DNA from: CAVWGP01 sp963754645
GTDB lineage: Bacteria; Pseudomonadota; Alphaproteobacteria; Bin65
Direction: 5' to 3'
Assembly: GCA_963754645.1 (NCBI GenBank)
Contig: CAVWGP010000012.1
Coordinates: 248,001-312,000, forward strand
DNA length: 64,000 bases
Under the pieces are notes generated by a model that saw nothing but the letters and a program-made list of their open reading frames with translations, was not told where the DNA came from and ran no database searches. The position numbers were made by a program, and so were the translations under genes. Of this stretch, positions 33,732-43,163 are shown one piece after another (position 1 is the first letter of the stretch; each line of letters begins with the position of its first letter).

Positions 33732-34877
33732 TCAGTCGTCGTCCAGGAGCTTACCGCCCAGTCGCTCCTTGCGATAAATATGCGCGCTCATCACCATGCC
33801 GAAGCCCATCATGAGCGTGAACATTGCCGTTCCGCCATAGGAGACGAGCGGCAGGGGCACGCCGACCACGGGCAGCGCACCCATGACCATCGCCATGTTG
33901 ACGCCGATGTGCAGAAATAGAATCGCCGCCATGCCCGAGGCGAGCAGCCGCGCGAATTGCGTGCGCGCGCGCCAGGCGATGGTGAAGAGGACGAAAAGGC
34001 AGGCGAGATAAAGGCCGAGCAGGACGAGCCCGCCGACCATGCCGAATTCCTCGGCCAGGACCGAAAGAATGAAATCGGTGTGGTACTCGGGCAGGAAATT
34101 GAGCCGGATCTGCGTGCCGCCGAGGAAGCCCTTGCCGAACATTCCGCCGGAGCCGAAGGCGATTTTCGATTGGATGATGTGATAGCCGGTGCCGAGCGGA
34201 TCGCGCTCGGGATCGAGAAAGGTCAGCAACCGCTGGCGCTGATAGTCGTGCAACCGCACATAGGCGAAGGGCGCCGCGATCGCGGCCAAGGCGGCGACGA
34301 CGCCGAATTTCCACAGCCGCACGCCGGCCAAATAAAACATCAGCCCGCCGATGCCGATCAGGATCGCGGCGGTGCCGAGATCGGGCTGCTTCAGCACCAG
34401 TCCGGCCGGCAACATGACGAGCAGGATCGGCACGATCAAGCGCCAGGGCTTGCCGATCTGCTCGAAACTCAGCCGCTGAAAATAGCGCGCCAGCGCCAGC
34501 GCCAGCGCGATCTTCACCAACTCGGAGGGCTGGATGCTGATGAATCCAAGATCGATCCAGCGCGTGGCTCCCTTGCCGTGGCGGCCGGCGAATTCGACGA
34601 AGACCAGCAGCACCAGGGCACCCAAATAAAACGTGTAAGCCTGCTTGAACCAGAAGCGCAGCGGCAGCAGGGCCACGGCCAGCATCAGCACGAAGGCGAC
34701 CGCGAAACGCTGGATTTGGCGGTCGGCCCAGGGCTGCATCTTGCCGCCGCCGGCGGAATAGAGCAGCACGCAGCCGACCGCGGCGATCGCCACCACAAGG
34801 AGCGCCAGTCCCCAGTGAATGCCGCGGACGCGGTCGAACAGGTTGGGCGGCGGCGCGTGCGAGGTCAGCGACGTCAT
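33732..34877 (-). CDS. rodA: Peptidoglycan glycosyltransferase RodA (MrdB)
   Basis: RodA is the SEDS-family glycan polymerase of the elongasome. The 381-residue protein has about ten transmembrane helices. Conserved SEDS stretches include GRHGKGATRWIDLGFISIQP, QPSELVKIALALALARYF, FLPEYHTDFILSVLAEEFG, and the C-terminal GVPLPLVSYGGTAMFTLMM. It lies 9 bp after mrdA on the same strand and ends the mreBCD-mrdA-rodA operon. Confidence 0.96.
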   Translation of the reverse strand: MTSLTSHAPPPNLFDRVRGIHWGLALLVVAIAAVGCVLLYSAGGGKMQPWADRQIQRFAVAFVLMLAVALLPLRFWFKQAYTFYLGALVLLVFVEFAGRHGKGATRWIDLGFISIQPSELVKIALALALARYFQRLSFEQIGKPWRLIVPILLVMLPAGLVLKQPDLGTAAILIGIGGLMFYLAGVRLWKFGVVAALAAIAAPFAYVRLHDYQRQRLLTFLDPERDPLGTGYHIIQSKIAFGSGGMFGKGFLGGTQIRLNFLPEYHTDFILSVLAEEFGMVGGLVLLGLYLACLFVLFTIAWRARTQFARLLASGMAAILFLHIGVNMAMVMGALPVVGVPLPLVSYGGTAMFTLMMGFGMVMSAHIYRKERLGGKLLDDD

Positions 34878-34886
34878 TACGGGGCC

Positions 34887-36833
34887 TCAACGCGAACGGA
34901 TGTGGTCGGCATGATGTGCGCCGGGCCCGCTGTCGGGAAGGCTGCTCAATTTGAGAATGAATTTTTTCTGCACCGCCGTCAGCAGATCGCGCGCGATCGG
35001 CGCCGCGACCGCGCCGCCGCCGCCGCCGTGCTCGACGACGACCGCGCACGCGAAACGCGGCGCATGCACCGGCGCGAAGGCGACGAAGAGCGCGTGGTCG
35101 CGTTTGTCCCAGGGCAGGTCTTCGTTCTTGATCACGCCACGCGCGCGCTCGGCTGCGGTGATGCGGCGCACTTGCGACGTTCCCGTCTTGCCGCCCATGG
35201 CCAGCAGCTTGTCCTCGATCCTGGCGCGCCCCCCGGTGCCGCCCGGCTCGTTGACGACGCCCGACATCGCATCGGCAACGAATTTGAGGTGCTTCTGGTT
35301 GAGGCCGAGCGACGGAAAGCGACCGTCCGGGCTTTTCGGCCCATTGCCGATGAATTCCTTGGGCGCCCGCACCACGCGCGGCACCACCGCGTGTCCGCCA
35401 TTGACAAGGCGCGCCGTGTAAACCGCAAGTTGCAGCGGCGTCGCGATGACGTAGCCTTGTCCGATACCGATGATGGCCAGCTCGCCGGCATGGAACTTGT
35501 CCTTGAACGTGTCGCGCTTCCATTTGGTATCCGGCATCAGCGCCGGCCGCTCGTTCGGCAAATCGATGCCAGTGAGCGTGCCGAAGCTGAGACGACGGCC
35601 CATCGCCGCCATGCGCTCGACGCCGGTGGCCACAGCCGTCTGATAGAAATACACGTCGCAGGATTGTTTCAGCGCATCGCGCAATCGCAGGCCGCCATGC
35701 CCGCCGCGCTTCCAGCAATGGAACGTGGCAGTGCCGAGCGAATACGAGCCGCTGCACGAAAACGCGTGATTCTCGCTGATGACTCCCGCGTCGAGGCCGG
35801 CCATCGCCGTCATCATCTTGAACGTCGAGCCGGGCGCGTAGGTACCCGCGATGCACTTGTTGACCAGGGGCGTGTGCTTGTCGGCATTGAGCGAGCGCCA
35901 GACCTCGGGGTTGATGCCGCCGGCGAAGGCGTTGGGATCGTAGCCCGGGTGCGAGGCGAGGACGATGACTTCGCCGTTGTGCACGTCCATGACGACGGCG
36001 GACGCGCTCTCCTGCTTGCCGAGCAGATCCATGGCGTAGCGCTGCAATTCGAGGTCGATGGTGAGCGTGACGTTGGTTCCCGGCGCGCCTTCGCGCCGGC
36101 TCAGCTCGCGCTGAACCTTGCCCGCGGCATTGATCTCGACCTGCGCGTAGCCGCTGTTGCCGCGCAGCTCCTTGTCGAGCACCTTTTCGATGCCTTGCTT
36201 GCCGAGGCGGAATTCCGGCAGCGACAGCAGCGGATCGCCGTCGGCGACCTGATCGTTCTCGCTCGGCGGACCGACATAGCCGGTGACGTGCACCGTCGCA
36301 TCGGTCGCGGGATAGGACCGCGTGACGCCTTGGTCGACGAAAACGCCCGGCAGGTCGGGCGTGTTGGCCTCGACCTTGGCGACCTGGTCCCACGTCAAGT
36401 TGCTGAAAACCGGCGTCGGTATCCAGCGCCGGCGCCGGCGCATATCGCGCAGCAGCTTGGCCTTGACATCGTCCGGGATCGGCAACAGCTCGGAGAGCTT
36501 GTCGAGCGTGCCGGCGAGATCGGGCGCTTGGTCGGCGATGATGTAGACGCGATAGTCTTCGTGGTTGTCGACGACGACCTCGCCGTTGCGGTCGAACAGC
36601 CGGCCGCGATTGGGAATGAGCAGCCGCGTGTTGATGCGATTTTCCTCGGCCTGGACCGCGTAGTCCTCGGCCTGGAGCACTTGCAACTGGTACATGCGCG
36701 CCGTCAGCGCCGCGGCGACGGCAATCTGCCCGCCGCCGAATATCAGGGAGCGGCGCGTGAAGACCTTGCGCTGATCGACCTCTTTCTCGGCCTGCCTCTT
36801 GTCGCGATGGCGTCTGCGTTGGGCGCGAAACAT
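34887..36833 (-). CDS. mrdA: Penicillin-binding protein 2 (MrdA)
   Basis: PBP2 is the transpeptidase partner of RodA in lateral wall synthesis. It has 648 residues with one N-terminal membrane anchor (LIFGGGQIAVAAALTARMY) and the pedestal domain (ITADQAPDLAGTLDKL region; GYVGPPSENDQ). The catalytic Ser is in GSTFKMMTAM (SxxK), SCD takes the SxN position (QSCDVYFYQTA), and KTGT is in GGKTGTSQV. No beta-lactam-resistance-like change is apparent by eye. Confidence 0.96.
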   Translation of the reverse strand: MFRAQRRRHRDKRQAEKEVDQRKVFTRRSLIFGGGQIAVAAALTARMYQLQVLQAEDYAVQAEENRINTRLLIPNRGRLFDRNGEVVVDNHEDYRVYIIADQAPDLAGTLDKLSELLPIPDDVKAKLLRDMRRRRRWIPTPVFSNLTWDQVAKVEANTPDLPGVFVDQGVTRSYPATDATVHVTGYVGPPSENDQVADGDPLLSLPEFRLGKQGIEKVLDKELRGNSGYAQVEINAAGKVQRELSRREGAPGTNVTLTIDLELQRYAMDLLGKQESASAVVMDVHNGEVIVLASHPGYDPNAFAGGINPEVWRSLNADKHTPLVNKCIAGTYAPGSTFKMMTAMAGLDAGVISENHAFSCSGSYSLGTATFHCWKRGGHGGLRLRDALKQSCDVYFYQTAVATGVERMAAMGRRLSFGTLTGIDLPNERPALMPDTKWKRDTFKDKFHAGELAIIGIGQGYVIATPLQLAVYTARLVNGGHAVVPRVVRAPKEFIGNGPKSPDGRFPSLGLNQKHLKFVADAMSGVVNEPGGTGGRARIEDKLLAMGGKTGTSQVRRITAAERARGVIKNEDLPWDKRDHALFVAFAPVHAPRFACAVVVEHGGGGGAVAAPIARDLLTAVQKKFILKLSSLPDSGPGAHHADHIRSR

Positions 36834-36840
36834 GGCGGTC

Positions 36841-37356
36841 TCAAGCCTGCGGCGCCAAGCCGCGATCGACGCGGACCAGCAGCCAAGCGATGACGGGGAA
36901 AATGGCCAACGTGACCAGATATTGCAGGACGGCCGGCCACGGCGACAGCGTCGCGCGGAAGCTGAAGGACAATGCGAGCCAGTTGACCGTCGCCGCGATC
37001 AAGCCGGCCATCGCGAAGCCGAGCCACAAATATTCGAAATTGCGGCGATTCATTTGGCTCGGCTGCAGCCGCACGAAGGCTTGGATCGCCAGCATGGCGA
37101 TCGGACCGGCGCCGAACGGCGTGCCGCGCACGAAATCCTCGAACAATCCCACCACGAAAACCGCGAAGAACGGCAACAGCCGCGGCCGCCACGCCGTCCA
37201 GCAAAACGCCACGACCCACGGAAAAGCCGGCGAGATCGTGTTGAACCCCGGTATCGGCAGCCATAACAAATCGAGCAACGCCGCGCCGACGAGCGTCGCG
37301 ATCGGCGTCGCATCGCGGAAAAAACCCTGGTTGCTGGCGGCTTCGCCGTGAATCAT
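36841..37356 (-). CDS. mreD: Rod shape-determining protein MreD
   Basis: MreD is an integral membrane protein of the elongasome. It is 171 residues with about five hydrophobic segments (LLDLLWLPIPGFNTISPAFP; WRPRLLPFFAVFVVGLFEDF; LWLGFAMAGLIAATVNWLAL; VLQYLVTLAIFPVIAWLLV). The family is poorly conserved, so identity rests on topology, size and position between mreC (4-bp overlap) and mrdA. Confidence 0.88.
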   Translation of the reverse strand: MIHGEAASNQGFFRDATPIATLVGAALLDLLWLPIPGFNTISPAFPWVVAFCWTAWRPRLLPFFAVFVVGLFEDFVRGTPFGAGPIAMLAIQAFVRLQPSQMNRRNFEYLWLGFAMAGLIAATVNWLALSFSFRATLSPWPAVLQYLVTLAIFPVIAWLLVRVDRGLAPQA

Positions 37357-38264
37357 TGCGCCGGCTCCTCGGCGCTTTGCCGCCGCCGTGTGCCGCGCGT
37401 GTTCGGCCGGTCGCCGCTCGGCGGCGGCAGCAAGCCCGGCATTTCGTGATCGATAACGCGGACATAGCCGAAATTCTGCGTGCTGACATGGAGCCGGATG
37501 CGGACGCCGCGGTCGCCGATCTCGGCAATCTCGCCGACCGGGAGACCGGCCGGCAGCACGCCGTCATGGCCCGAGGTGAACACTTTGTCGCCCTTGGCGA
37601 TCTTGGCGACGCGCGAGACGTGCAGCAGCCGCGGCAGTTCGGCATTGGCGCCGGTCATGATGGCGCGTTCGCCCGCGTCGCCGATAACGACGGCGGTCCG
37701 CGCATTGACGTCCGTCACCAGCATGACGCGCGACGTGTTGTCGCCGACTTCGGTGATCCGGCCGATGAGGCCCTGTGCCGTGATCACCGCCCGGCCGCGC
37801 CGCACGCCGTCGCGGCTGCCGACGCGGATCAGGAGCGAACGCACATAGGGTCCGCCCGGATCGGCGATGACGCGTCCGACAATGTGCTTGCCCTCGTCGG
37901 GCAGCTTGACGCTGAGCAGCGAGCGAAACTCGGCATTGTCGCGCGCCGCCTGGTCCATCGACTGGATCTTCAGCCGCAGCTTGTCGATCTCGGCCTTGAG
38001 TTCGGCGTTTTCGTGTTGCAACTGGGTCGTGTCCTTGACCGTTCCGAACCAGTCGGAAACGGCGCGCGCCGGCATCGACAGGCCTTGCGCGATCGGCGCG
38101 AGCCCGTCCATCAGGCCCGCGCGCAGCCGGGAGGCCCAGGGCTGCTCGACGCGGTTGAGCGCCAGCAAGCCGATCGACGCCGCCGCCAGCAGGAAAAAGG
38201 CCAGGCGGTGGAGCCAAAGCCGGACAACCTTGAACCGGCTGATTGGTCTGCCCCGCGTCGCCAC
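37353..38264 (-). CDS. mreC: Rod shape-determining protein MreC
   Basis: MreC is a periplasmic scaffold that activates PBP2/RodA. It is 303 residues with a basic N-terminus, one transmembrane helix (LAFFLLAAASIGLLALN), a coiled coil (TTQLQHENAELKAEIDKLRL) and the beta-barrel domain (GRVIADPGGPYVRSLLIRVG; GRITEVGDNTSRVMLVTDVN; DKVFTSGHDGVLPAGLPVGE). A Pro/Gly/Arg-rich tail follows. It lies 85 bp after mreB and overlaps mreD by 4 bp. Confidence 0.95.
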   Translation of the reverse strand: MATRGRPISRFKVVRLWLHRLAFFLLAAASIGLLALNRVEQPWASRLRAGLMDGLAPIAQGLSMPARAVSDWFGTVKDTTQLQHENAELKAEIDKLRLKIQSMDQAARDNAEFRSLLSVKLPDEGKHIVGRVIADPGGPYVRSLLIRVGSRDGVRRGRAVITAQGLIGRITEVGDNTSRVMLVTDVNARTAVVIGDAGERAIMTGANAELPRLLHVSRVAKIAKGDKVFTSGHDGVLPAGLPVGEIAEIGDRGVRIRLHVSTQNFGYVRVIDHEMPGLLPPPSGDRPNTRGTRRRQSAEEPAQ

Positions 38265-38349
38265 GATTAGCCGCCCTCTACGAAACTGTTACCCGTGCCG
38301 CGGCGCCGAAGCCGCGCCGCATCTCGGTGAACGCCAAAGAATTCCCGCC

Positions 38350-39390
38350 TCAGATTTCGGTAATCAACACCGACTTGAGATGTTTCAGATCTTCGAGGCA
38401 GCGCCCGGTGCCGAGCGCGACGCAAGAGAGCGGATCGTCGGCGATCGAAACCGGCAAGCCGGTCGATTGACGCAGCACCTGATCGAGATTGCCGAGCAGC
38501 GCGCCGCCGCCCGTGAGCATGATGCCCTTGTCGACGATGTCGGAGGCCAGCTCGGGCGCCGTGTGTTCGAGCGCGGTCTTGACCGCTTCGACGATGGCGG
38601 CAACGGGCTCGGATAGGGCTTCGGCGATCTGGGCTTCCGACAGGATCAGCTCCTTCGGCACGCCGTTCATCAGGTCGCGGCCCTTGACCGACATCAGGCG
38701 GCCTTCGCCTTCCTTCGGCATCGAGGCGCTGCCGATTTCCTTCTTGATGCGCTCGGAGCTGGTTTCGCCGATCAGCACGTTATGATTGCGCCGGATATAG
38801 GCGATGATGGCTTCGTCCATCTTGTCGCCGCCGACGCGCACCGACTTCGAATAGACGATGCCGCCCAGCGAGAGCACGGCGACCTCCGTGGTGCCGCCGC
38901 CGATATCGACCACCATTGAGCCGGTCGGCTCGGTGACCGGCAGGCCGGCGCCGATCGCGGCGGCCATCGGTTCCTCGACCAGGAACACGCGGCGCGCTCC
39001 GGCCGAGGCGCAGGAATTGTGAATCGCGCGGCGCTCGACCGGGGTCGAACCCGACGGCACGCAGACGATGATCTGCGGCGAGGCGAAGCTGCGCCGGTTG
39101 TGCACCTTGCGGATGAAATGCTTGATCATTTCTTCCGCGACCTCGAAATCGGCGATCACGCCGTCGCGCAGCGGCCGGATCGCGTGAATGTTGCCGGGCG
39201 TTCGCCCGAGCATGAGCTTGGCGTCATCGCCGACGGCGATGACTTGCCGCCGCCCCTGCACTTCCTTCAGCACCACGACCGAAGGCTCGTTGAGCACAAT
39301 GCCGCGGCCCTTGACGTAGACCAGCGTATTGGCGGTGCCGAGGTCGATTGCGATATCGCTCGACAATAATCCAAGAAAACCCATGACCAT
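38350..39390 (-). CDS. mreB: Rod shape-determining actin homologue MreB
   Basis: MreB forms membrane-bound filaments that orient the elongasome. I place the start at 39390 (MVMGFLGLLSSDIAIDLGTA; the ATG at 39384 is equally possible) because the open frame further up has no homology. It is 346 residues with nucleotide-binding signatures DLGTANTLVYVKGRGIVLNE, VVDIGGGTTEVAVLSLGG and MLTGGGALLGNLDQVL, and the conserved membrane-insertion N-terminus. It is the first gene of the operon, 150 bp after the leuA stop. Confidence 0.95.
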   Translation of the reverse strand: MVMGFLGLLSSDIAIDLGTANTLVYVKGRGIVLNEPSVVVLKEVQGRRQVIAVGDDAKLMLGRTPGNIHAIRPLRDGVIADFEVAEEMIKHFIRKVHNRRSFASPQIIVCVPSGSTPVERRAIHNSCASAGARRVFLVEEPMAAAIGAGLPVTEPTGSMVVDIGGGTTEVAVLSLGGIVYSKSVRVGGDKMDEAIIAYIRRNHNVLIGETSSERIKKEIGSASMPKEGEGRLMSVKGRDLMNGVPKELILSEAQIAEALSEPVAAIVEAVKTALEHTAPELASDIVDKGIMLTGGGALLGNLDQVLRQSTGLPVSIADDPLSCVALGTGRCLEDLKHLKSVLITEI

Positions 39391-39539
39391 CTTTGCCCGT
39401 CCCCTTCGGCCGTGCCGGCATGCGCCGGACAATGCGACCGTAGCCTGGCGCCGAACCGCTGTTCCGCGCCATTGAACCTTGTTGCAACAAATCTCGCAGC
39501 GGATTGTGGCGGCACTGGGGTGCCGCCGGTCCCGCCGTC

Positions 39540-41102
39540 TTATTGCGCCGCTAAGTTTAATGCGGGCGGCGCCGCCTTCTCCCTCTTCACGAGCAACTTG
39601 TTGAGCGCATGGACATAAGCGCGGCACGAAGCGACCATGGTGTCGGCGTCGGCACCCTGTCCGTTAACGGTTTTTCCACTCTCCGCCAGGCGCACGGTCA
39701 CGGTCGCCTGCGCGTCCGTACCCTCGGTAACGGCGTGGACCTGATAGAGCTGCAGTCCCGCCTCATGCGGGAAAATCTGCTTGATGGCGTTGAAGGTCGC
39801 ATCGACCGGGCCGTTGCCCGTCGCCTCGACCGATTTATTCTCGCCGTCGACCTCGAGCGTGAGCCACGCCCGCTGCGGGCCTTCCGAACCGCACACGATC
39901 TTGAGCGACACGACCCGGATGCGGTCGCTGCCATGGCCGATTTCGCCATCGACCAGGGCCACGATGTCTTCGTCGAAAATTTGCCGCTTGCGGTCGGCGA
40001 GATCCTTGAAGCGCTTGAAGGCCTCGCCCAATTCGCTGTCGCTGACCTCGAAGCCGAGGTGCTTGAGCTTGTCGCGGAACGCGTGCCGGCCGGACAGCTT
40101 GCCGAGCACGATATTCGATTTCGACAGGCCGACGCTTTCGGGCGTCATGATTTCGTAAGTCGCGGCATTTTTCAGCACGCCGTCCTGGTGAATGCCCGAT
40201 TCATGCGCGAAGGCGTTGGCGCCGACGATGGCCTTGTTGGGCTGCACGGGAAATCCGGTGACCGACGAGACCAGGCGCGAGGCACGCACGATGTGTTCCG
40301 TCTTTACGCCCGTCGTGTAGGGCATGGTGTTCTGGCGCGTGCGCAGCGCCATGACGATCTCCTCGAGCGCGGCATTGCCGGCGCGCTCGCCGAGACCGTT
40401 GATGGTGCATTCGATCTGCCGGGCGCCGGCCTTGAGCGCTGCCAGCGAATTGGCGACGGCCAAGCCGAGATCGTTGTGGCAATGCACCGAGACGACCGCC
40501 TTGTCGATATTGGGCACGCGGTTGAACAGCATGCGGATCAGCTCGGCATATTCGTCGGGCACGGCGTAACCGACGGTGTCCGGAATATTGACCGTGCGCG
40601 CGCCGTGATGGATGGCGCTTTCGACGCAGCGGCAGAGAAAATCGGGATCCGTGCGGCTGCCGTCCTCGGCCGACCACTCGACGTCGTCGCACAGATTGCG
40701 CGCCCGGGCCACCGAGTGGCCGACGGCTTCGAGCACGGCGTTGGCCCCCATCTGCAGCTTGTATTTCATGTGCAGCGGGCTGGTGGAAATGAACGTGTGG
40801 ATGCGCGGGCGCTTGGCGCCGCGCAGCGCTTCCCAGGCGCGATCGACGTCGCGGTCGGCGGCGCGCGACAGGGCCGCGACCTGTGCGTTCTTAACGAGCC
40901 CGGCGATCGCCTTGACGGCTTCGAAATCGCCGATCGACGAAATCGGAAATCCGGCTTCGATCACATCGACGCCCATGTCGTCGAGCATCTGGGCAATGCG
41001 GATTTTTTCCTCGCGGTTCATCGCGGCGCCGGGCGATTGCTCGCCGTCGCGCAATGTCGTGTCGAAAATAATGACTCGGTTCGCTTCTTGGGATGAGGTC
41101 AT
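39540..41102 (-). CDS. leuA: 2-isopropylmalate synthase LeuA
   Basis: LeuA condenses acetyl-CoA with 2-oxoisovalerate in the first committed step of leucine synthesis. It is 520 residues: a TIM-barrel (IIFDTTLRDGEQSPGAAM with the catalytic Arg/Asp; HCHNDLGLAVANSLAAL, whose histidines bind the metal), a linker, and the C-terminal regulatory domain (LDVDGEN-like region, AESGKTVNGQGADADTM) that binds leucine. ATG at 41102. The upstream spacer carries an inverted repeat (separate entry). Confidence 0.95.
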   Translation of the reverse strand: MTSSQEANRVIIFDTTLRDGEQSPGAAMNREEKIRIAQMLDDMGVDVIEAGFPISSIGDFEAVKAIAGLVKNAQVAALSRAADRDVDRAWEALRGAKRPRIHTFISTSPLHMKYKLQMGANAVLEAVGHSVARARNLCDDVEWSAEDGSRTDPDFLCRCVESAIHHGARTVNIPDTVGYAVPDEYAELIRMLFNRVPNIDKAVVSVHCHNDLGLAVANSLAALKAGARQIECTINGLGERAGNAALEEIVMALRTRQNTMPYTTGVKTEHIVRASRLVSSVTGFPVQPNKAIVGANAFAHESGIHQDGVLKNAATYEIMTPESVGLSKSNIVLGKLSGRHAFRDKLKHLGFEVSDSELGEAFKRFKDLADRKRQIFDEDIVALVDGEIGHGSDRIRVVSLKIVCGSEGPQRAWLTLEVDGENKSVEATGNGPVDATFNAIKQIFPHEAGLQLYQVHAVTEGTDAQATVTVRLAESGKTVNGQGADADTMVASCRAYVHALNKLLVKREKAAPPALNLAAQ

Positions 41103-41151
41103 GATACGGGTCCTTGCACGCTACAGGTGATCCTTCCAGACTTGCGGACGC

Positions 41152-41205
41152 CCCCTGAATGATTGCGCGCGGACACGATGCCGCGTCGCGAATTCCATTC
41201 AGGGG
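41152..41205 (-). promoter_or_regulatory. Inverted repeat in the leuA leader
   Basis: CCCCTGAATG (41152-41161) is exactly repeated in inverse as CATTCAGGGG (41196-41205). Between the arms, GCGG/CCGC (about 41169-41184) can form a nested stem. It sits about 50 bases before the leuA ATG on the leftward transcript. An attenuator or operator responding to leucine is a reasonable guess but not shown. Confidence 0.4.
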
Positions 41206-41420
41206 CGGCTAAGTCGAAGGAGTCTCCCGACGGCAAGAGCGGGACGGCGCGCGATGCCGCGGCAATAGGCGGCACGCCGCGGATCGCCAAATGCGATGCC
41301 GGCGCAATCTGCCCAAGTCTGGCCGCAAGCCAACGACACGTCGTCACCATGAATTCAAAACCTAGCGAAACCAATTGGTTAGAGAATTTCGCCAGTCCGC
41401 GCCACAAGTATTACTGAAAT

Positions 41421-41447
41421 CGGCGGCTTTGCACAATGGAGCCGCCG
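41421..41447 (-). terminator. Possible terminator after the FAD monooxygenase gene
   Basis: An 8-bp perfect stem CGGCGGCT (41421-41428) / AGCCGCCG (41440-41447) with an 11-nt loop lies about 65 bases after the stop codon of the leftward monooxygenase gene. The following bases on that strand (ATTTCAGTAATACTT) are only mildly T-rich, so termination strength is doubtful. Confidence 0.4.
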
Positions 41448-41512
41448 CTCCCACATCGAGAGTGCAATAAGCGAAGCACTGGAACCGGCTCGCGAAAACT
41501 AGTCGTTTAACT

Positions 41513-43144
41513 TTAATGACCGGTTAAGTCGCGCAGCACTTGTTCAGCATCTTCGGGCATCGCATTGCCACGCCAGGCGACGTGATGATCGGGGCGAATC
41601 ACGACCAAGGACCGGCCATAATGCTCGACGATTGCCGGCTCGCCGGCATGCAGCGTCTGCCACGGAATGCCCAGCCGTTTCGCGGCACCTGCGAATGCGT
41701 CGCCGTTCGCTGCGTTCGGCCCGAGGCGCAGCAGCGTGAAGCCGCGGCCGAAGCCATCCATCAGCGCCGAGCCGTCGGCGCGCCAGGCATGCGGCGCGCG
41801 GCCGCCGGGCACCGAGGATGGCGTGTAGCGGAACGGATCGTCGGCGGGCGGCGCCGCGCCGTCCGACGCGATCAGGCGCGAGCCGTCGTAACGCGCGCCG
41901 AGTTGGATGCCGAGCGAGGCGAATTCCTCGGTGAATCCGCCGAGATGGCGGCCCAACGCGGTGCGCGCCGCGGCGCCGGCGGGCGTCTCGTCCTCGAGCT
42001 CGGGCCGGATTTCGAGCTTGGCGATGTCCTGCTGGAAAAAGCGCGAGCACGCCGTGTTGCGCTTGCCGATCGGCCGGCGTTCGGCTTCGTATGTCTCGAT
42101 GAGATGCGGCCCGCCCCAGCCTTGCTCCAGCGCGGCGAGCTTCCAGGCGAGATTGGCGACATCGTCGATGCCCGTGTTCATGCCGAAGCCGCCGGTCGGC
42201 GTGAACAGATGCACCGCGTCGCCGGCCATCAGCACGCGGCCGACGCGGTATTTGTCGGCCACGAGCGCCAGGCCCGCCGTCCACGGCTTGACCGAGATCA
42301 TCTCGACCGGCAGATCGGCGCCGATCGCGGCATTGATCAGCGGCATGAGATCGTGCGTCGCCTCGTCGGCGCCGGGCGGCAGGCGCGCCAGGCCGGCGTA
42401 ATCGCCGATGCCGTCGAGTGTGATGAAGCCGCAGCGTGCCTTGGGGCTCATCGTGTAATTCTGCCAAGCGCGGCGCGGCTTGCACAAATCCGCCAGCGCC
42501 GGCGAGCGCATGTAGAAGGACAGCATGCGGCCCGACATGAAAACCGGATCGGCCGAGGCGTGGCCCTCGTAGCGGATGCCCAGCGTCTTGCGCACGAAGC
42601 TGTTGCCGCCGTCGCAGCCGACCAGCCAGCGGCATGGCACCGTCTCGCGCTTGCCGCTCGCGACCTCGACGATCTCGGCCTCGACATGAGGTCCGCGATC
42701 GGCGAATGCTTCCAGCCGCCAGCCGAAGCGCAAGGTTACCTCACCCAAGGTTTCGGCATGCTGCTTCAGCACCGGCTCGACATAGAATTGCGACGCGCGA
42801 TGGATCGGCTCGGGCGTCAGGCGCGCGTTCGGATTGTCCGCCCGGTCCGCCAGCTTCACCGCCGGCGTCGGCATCGGCAGCCGCGCCAGCTCGTGGCCGT
42901 TCATGCGGGTGAAATAGGCGACGTCGGTCGGGTGATCCTGGGGCAGCCCCGTCGGGCGCACTTTCTCGGCGATGCCAAGCCGCCGGTAGTGCTCCATGGT
43001 CCGCGAATTGTGGGTATTGCCCTGCGGATGCTTCGCCGTGTCCGGCCCGTCATTGACCAGCATCGACGCCACCCCGCGCCAAGCGAGATCGATCGCCAAA
43101 GCGAGACCTACCGGGCCGCCGCCGACGATGAGGATGGGGGTCAT
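41513..43144 (-). CDS. FAD-dependent aromatic monooxygenase (PheA/TfdB, MhpA-like)
   Basis: A flavoprotein hydroxylase of 543 residues. The dinucleotide motif is GGGPVGLALAIDLAWRG, the NAD(P)H/FAD motif lies near LVGCDGGNSFVRKTLGIRY, and the second FAD motif is GDAVHLFTPTGGFGMNTGID. A thioredoxin-like C-terminal domain with FTLLRLGPN and LVVIRPDHHVAWRG matches phenol- or hydroxyphenylpropionate-type hydroxylases. The substrate is unknown, and no ring-cleavage genes are nearby. It is placed between ilvC and leuA, where no biosynthetic partner is expected, so it may be an insertion into the branched-chain locus. Confidence 0.85.
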   Translation of the reverse strand: MTPILIVGGGPVGLALAIDLAWRGVASMLVNDGPDTAKHPQGNTHNSRTMEHYRRLGIAEKVRPTGLPQDHPTDVAYFTRMNGHELARLPMPTPAVKLADRADNPNARLTPEPIHRASQFYVEPVLKQHAETLGEVTLRFGWRLEAFADRGPHVEAEIVEVASGKRETVPCRWLVGCDGGNSFVRKTLGIRYEGHASADPVFMSGRMLSFYMRSPALADLCKPRRAWQNYTMSPKARCGFITLDGIGDYAGLARLPPGADEATHDLMPLINAAIGADLPVEMISVKPWTAGLALVADKYRVGRVLMAGDAVHLFTPTGGFGMNTGIDDVANLAWKLAALEQGWGGPHLIETYEAERRPIGKRNTACSRFFQQDIAKLEIRPELEDETPAGAAARTALGRHLGGFTEEFASLGIQLGARYDGSRLIASDGAAPPADDPFRYTPSSVPGGRAPHAWRADGSALMDGFGRGFTLLRLGPNAANGDAFAGAAKRLGIPWQTLHAGEPAIVEHYGRSLVVIRPDHHVAWRGNAMPEDAEQVLRDLTGH

Positions 43145-43163
43145 CGCGCCGACCCCGCCGCGC

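Larger units (their letters stand above)
41103..41512. other. leuA upstream spacer, no convincing gene
   Basis: 410 bp between leuA and the monooxygenase, both leftward. Open frames of 84-102 codons exist on both strands, but they lack ribosome binding sites and codon character, and one runs into leuA. The region holds two structures described separately, an inverted repeat just before leuA and a GC hairpin after the monooxygenase. I looked for a leucine-rich leader peptide and did not find one. Confidence 0.5.

Noticed and set aside
33957..36893. A 978-codon open frame on the + strand
   Set aside because: Antisense shadow of rodA and mrdA; His/Arg/Asp-rich composition without any motif.
41163..41417. 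Possible small gene or leader peptide before leuA
   Set aside because: No ribosome binding site, wrong strand for a leuA leader, and no run of Leu codons. The leftward frame at 41099-41407 overlaps the leuA start and has no coding character.
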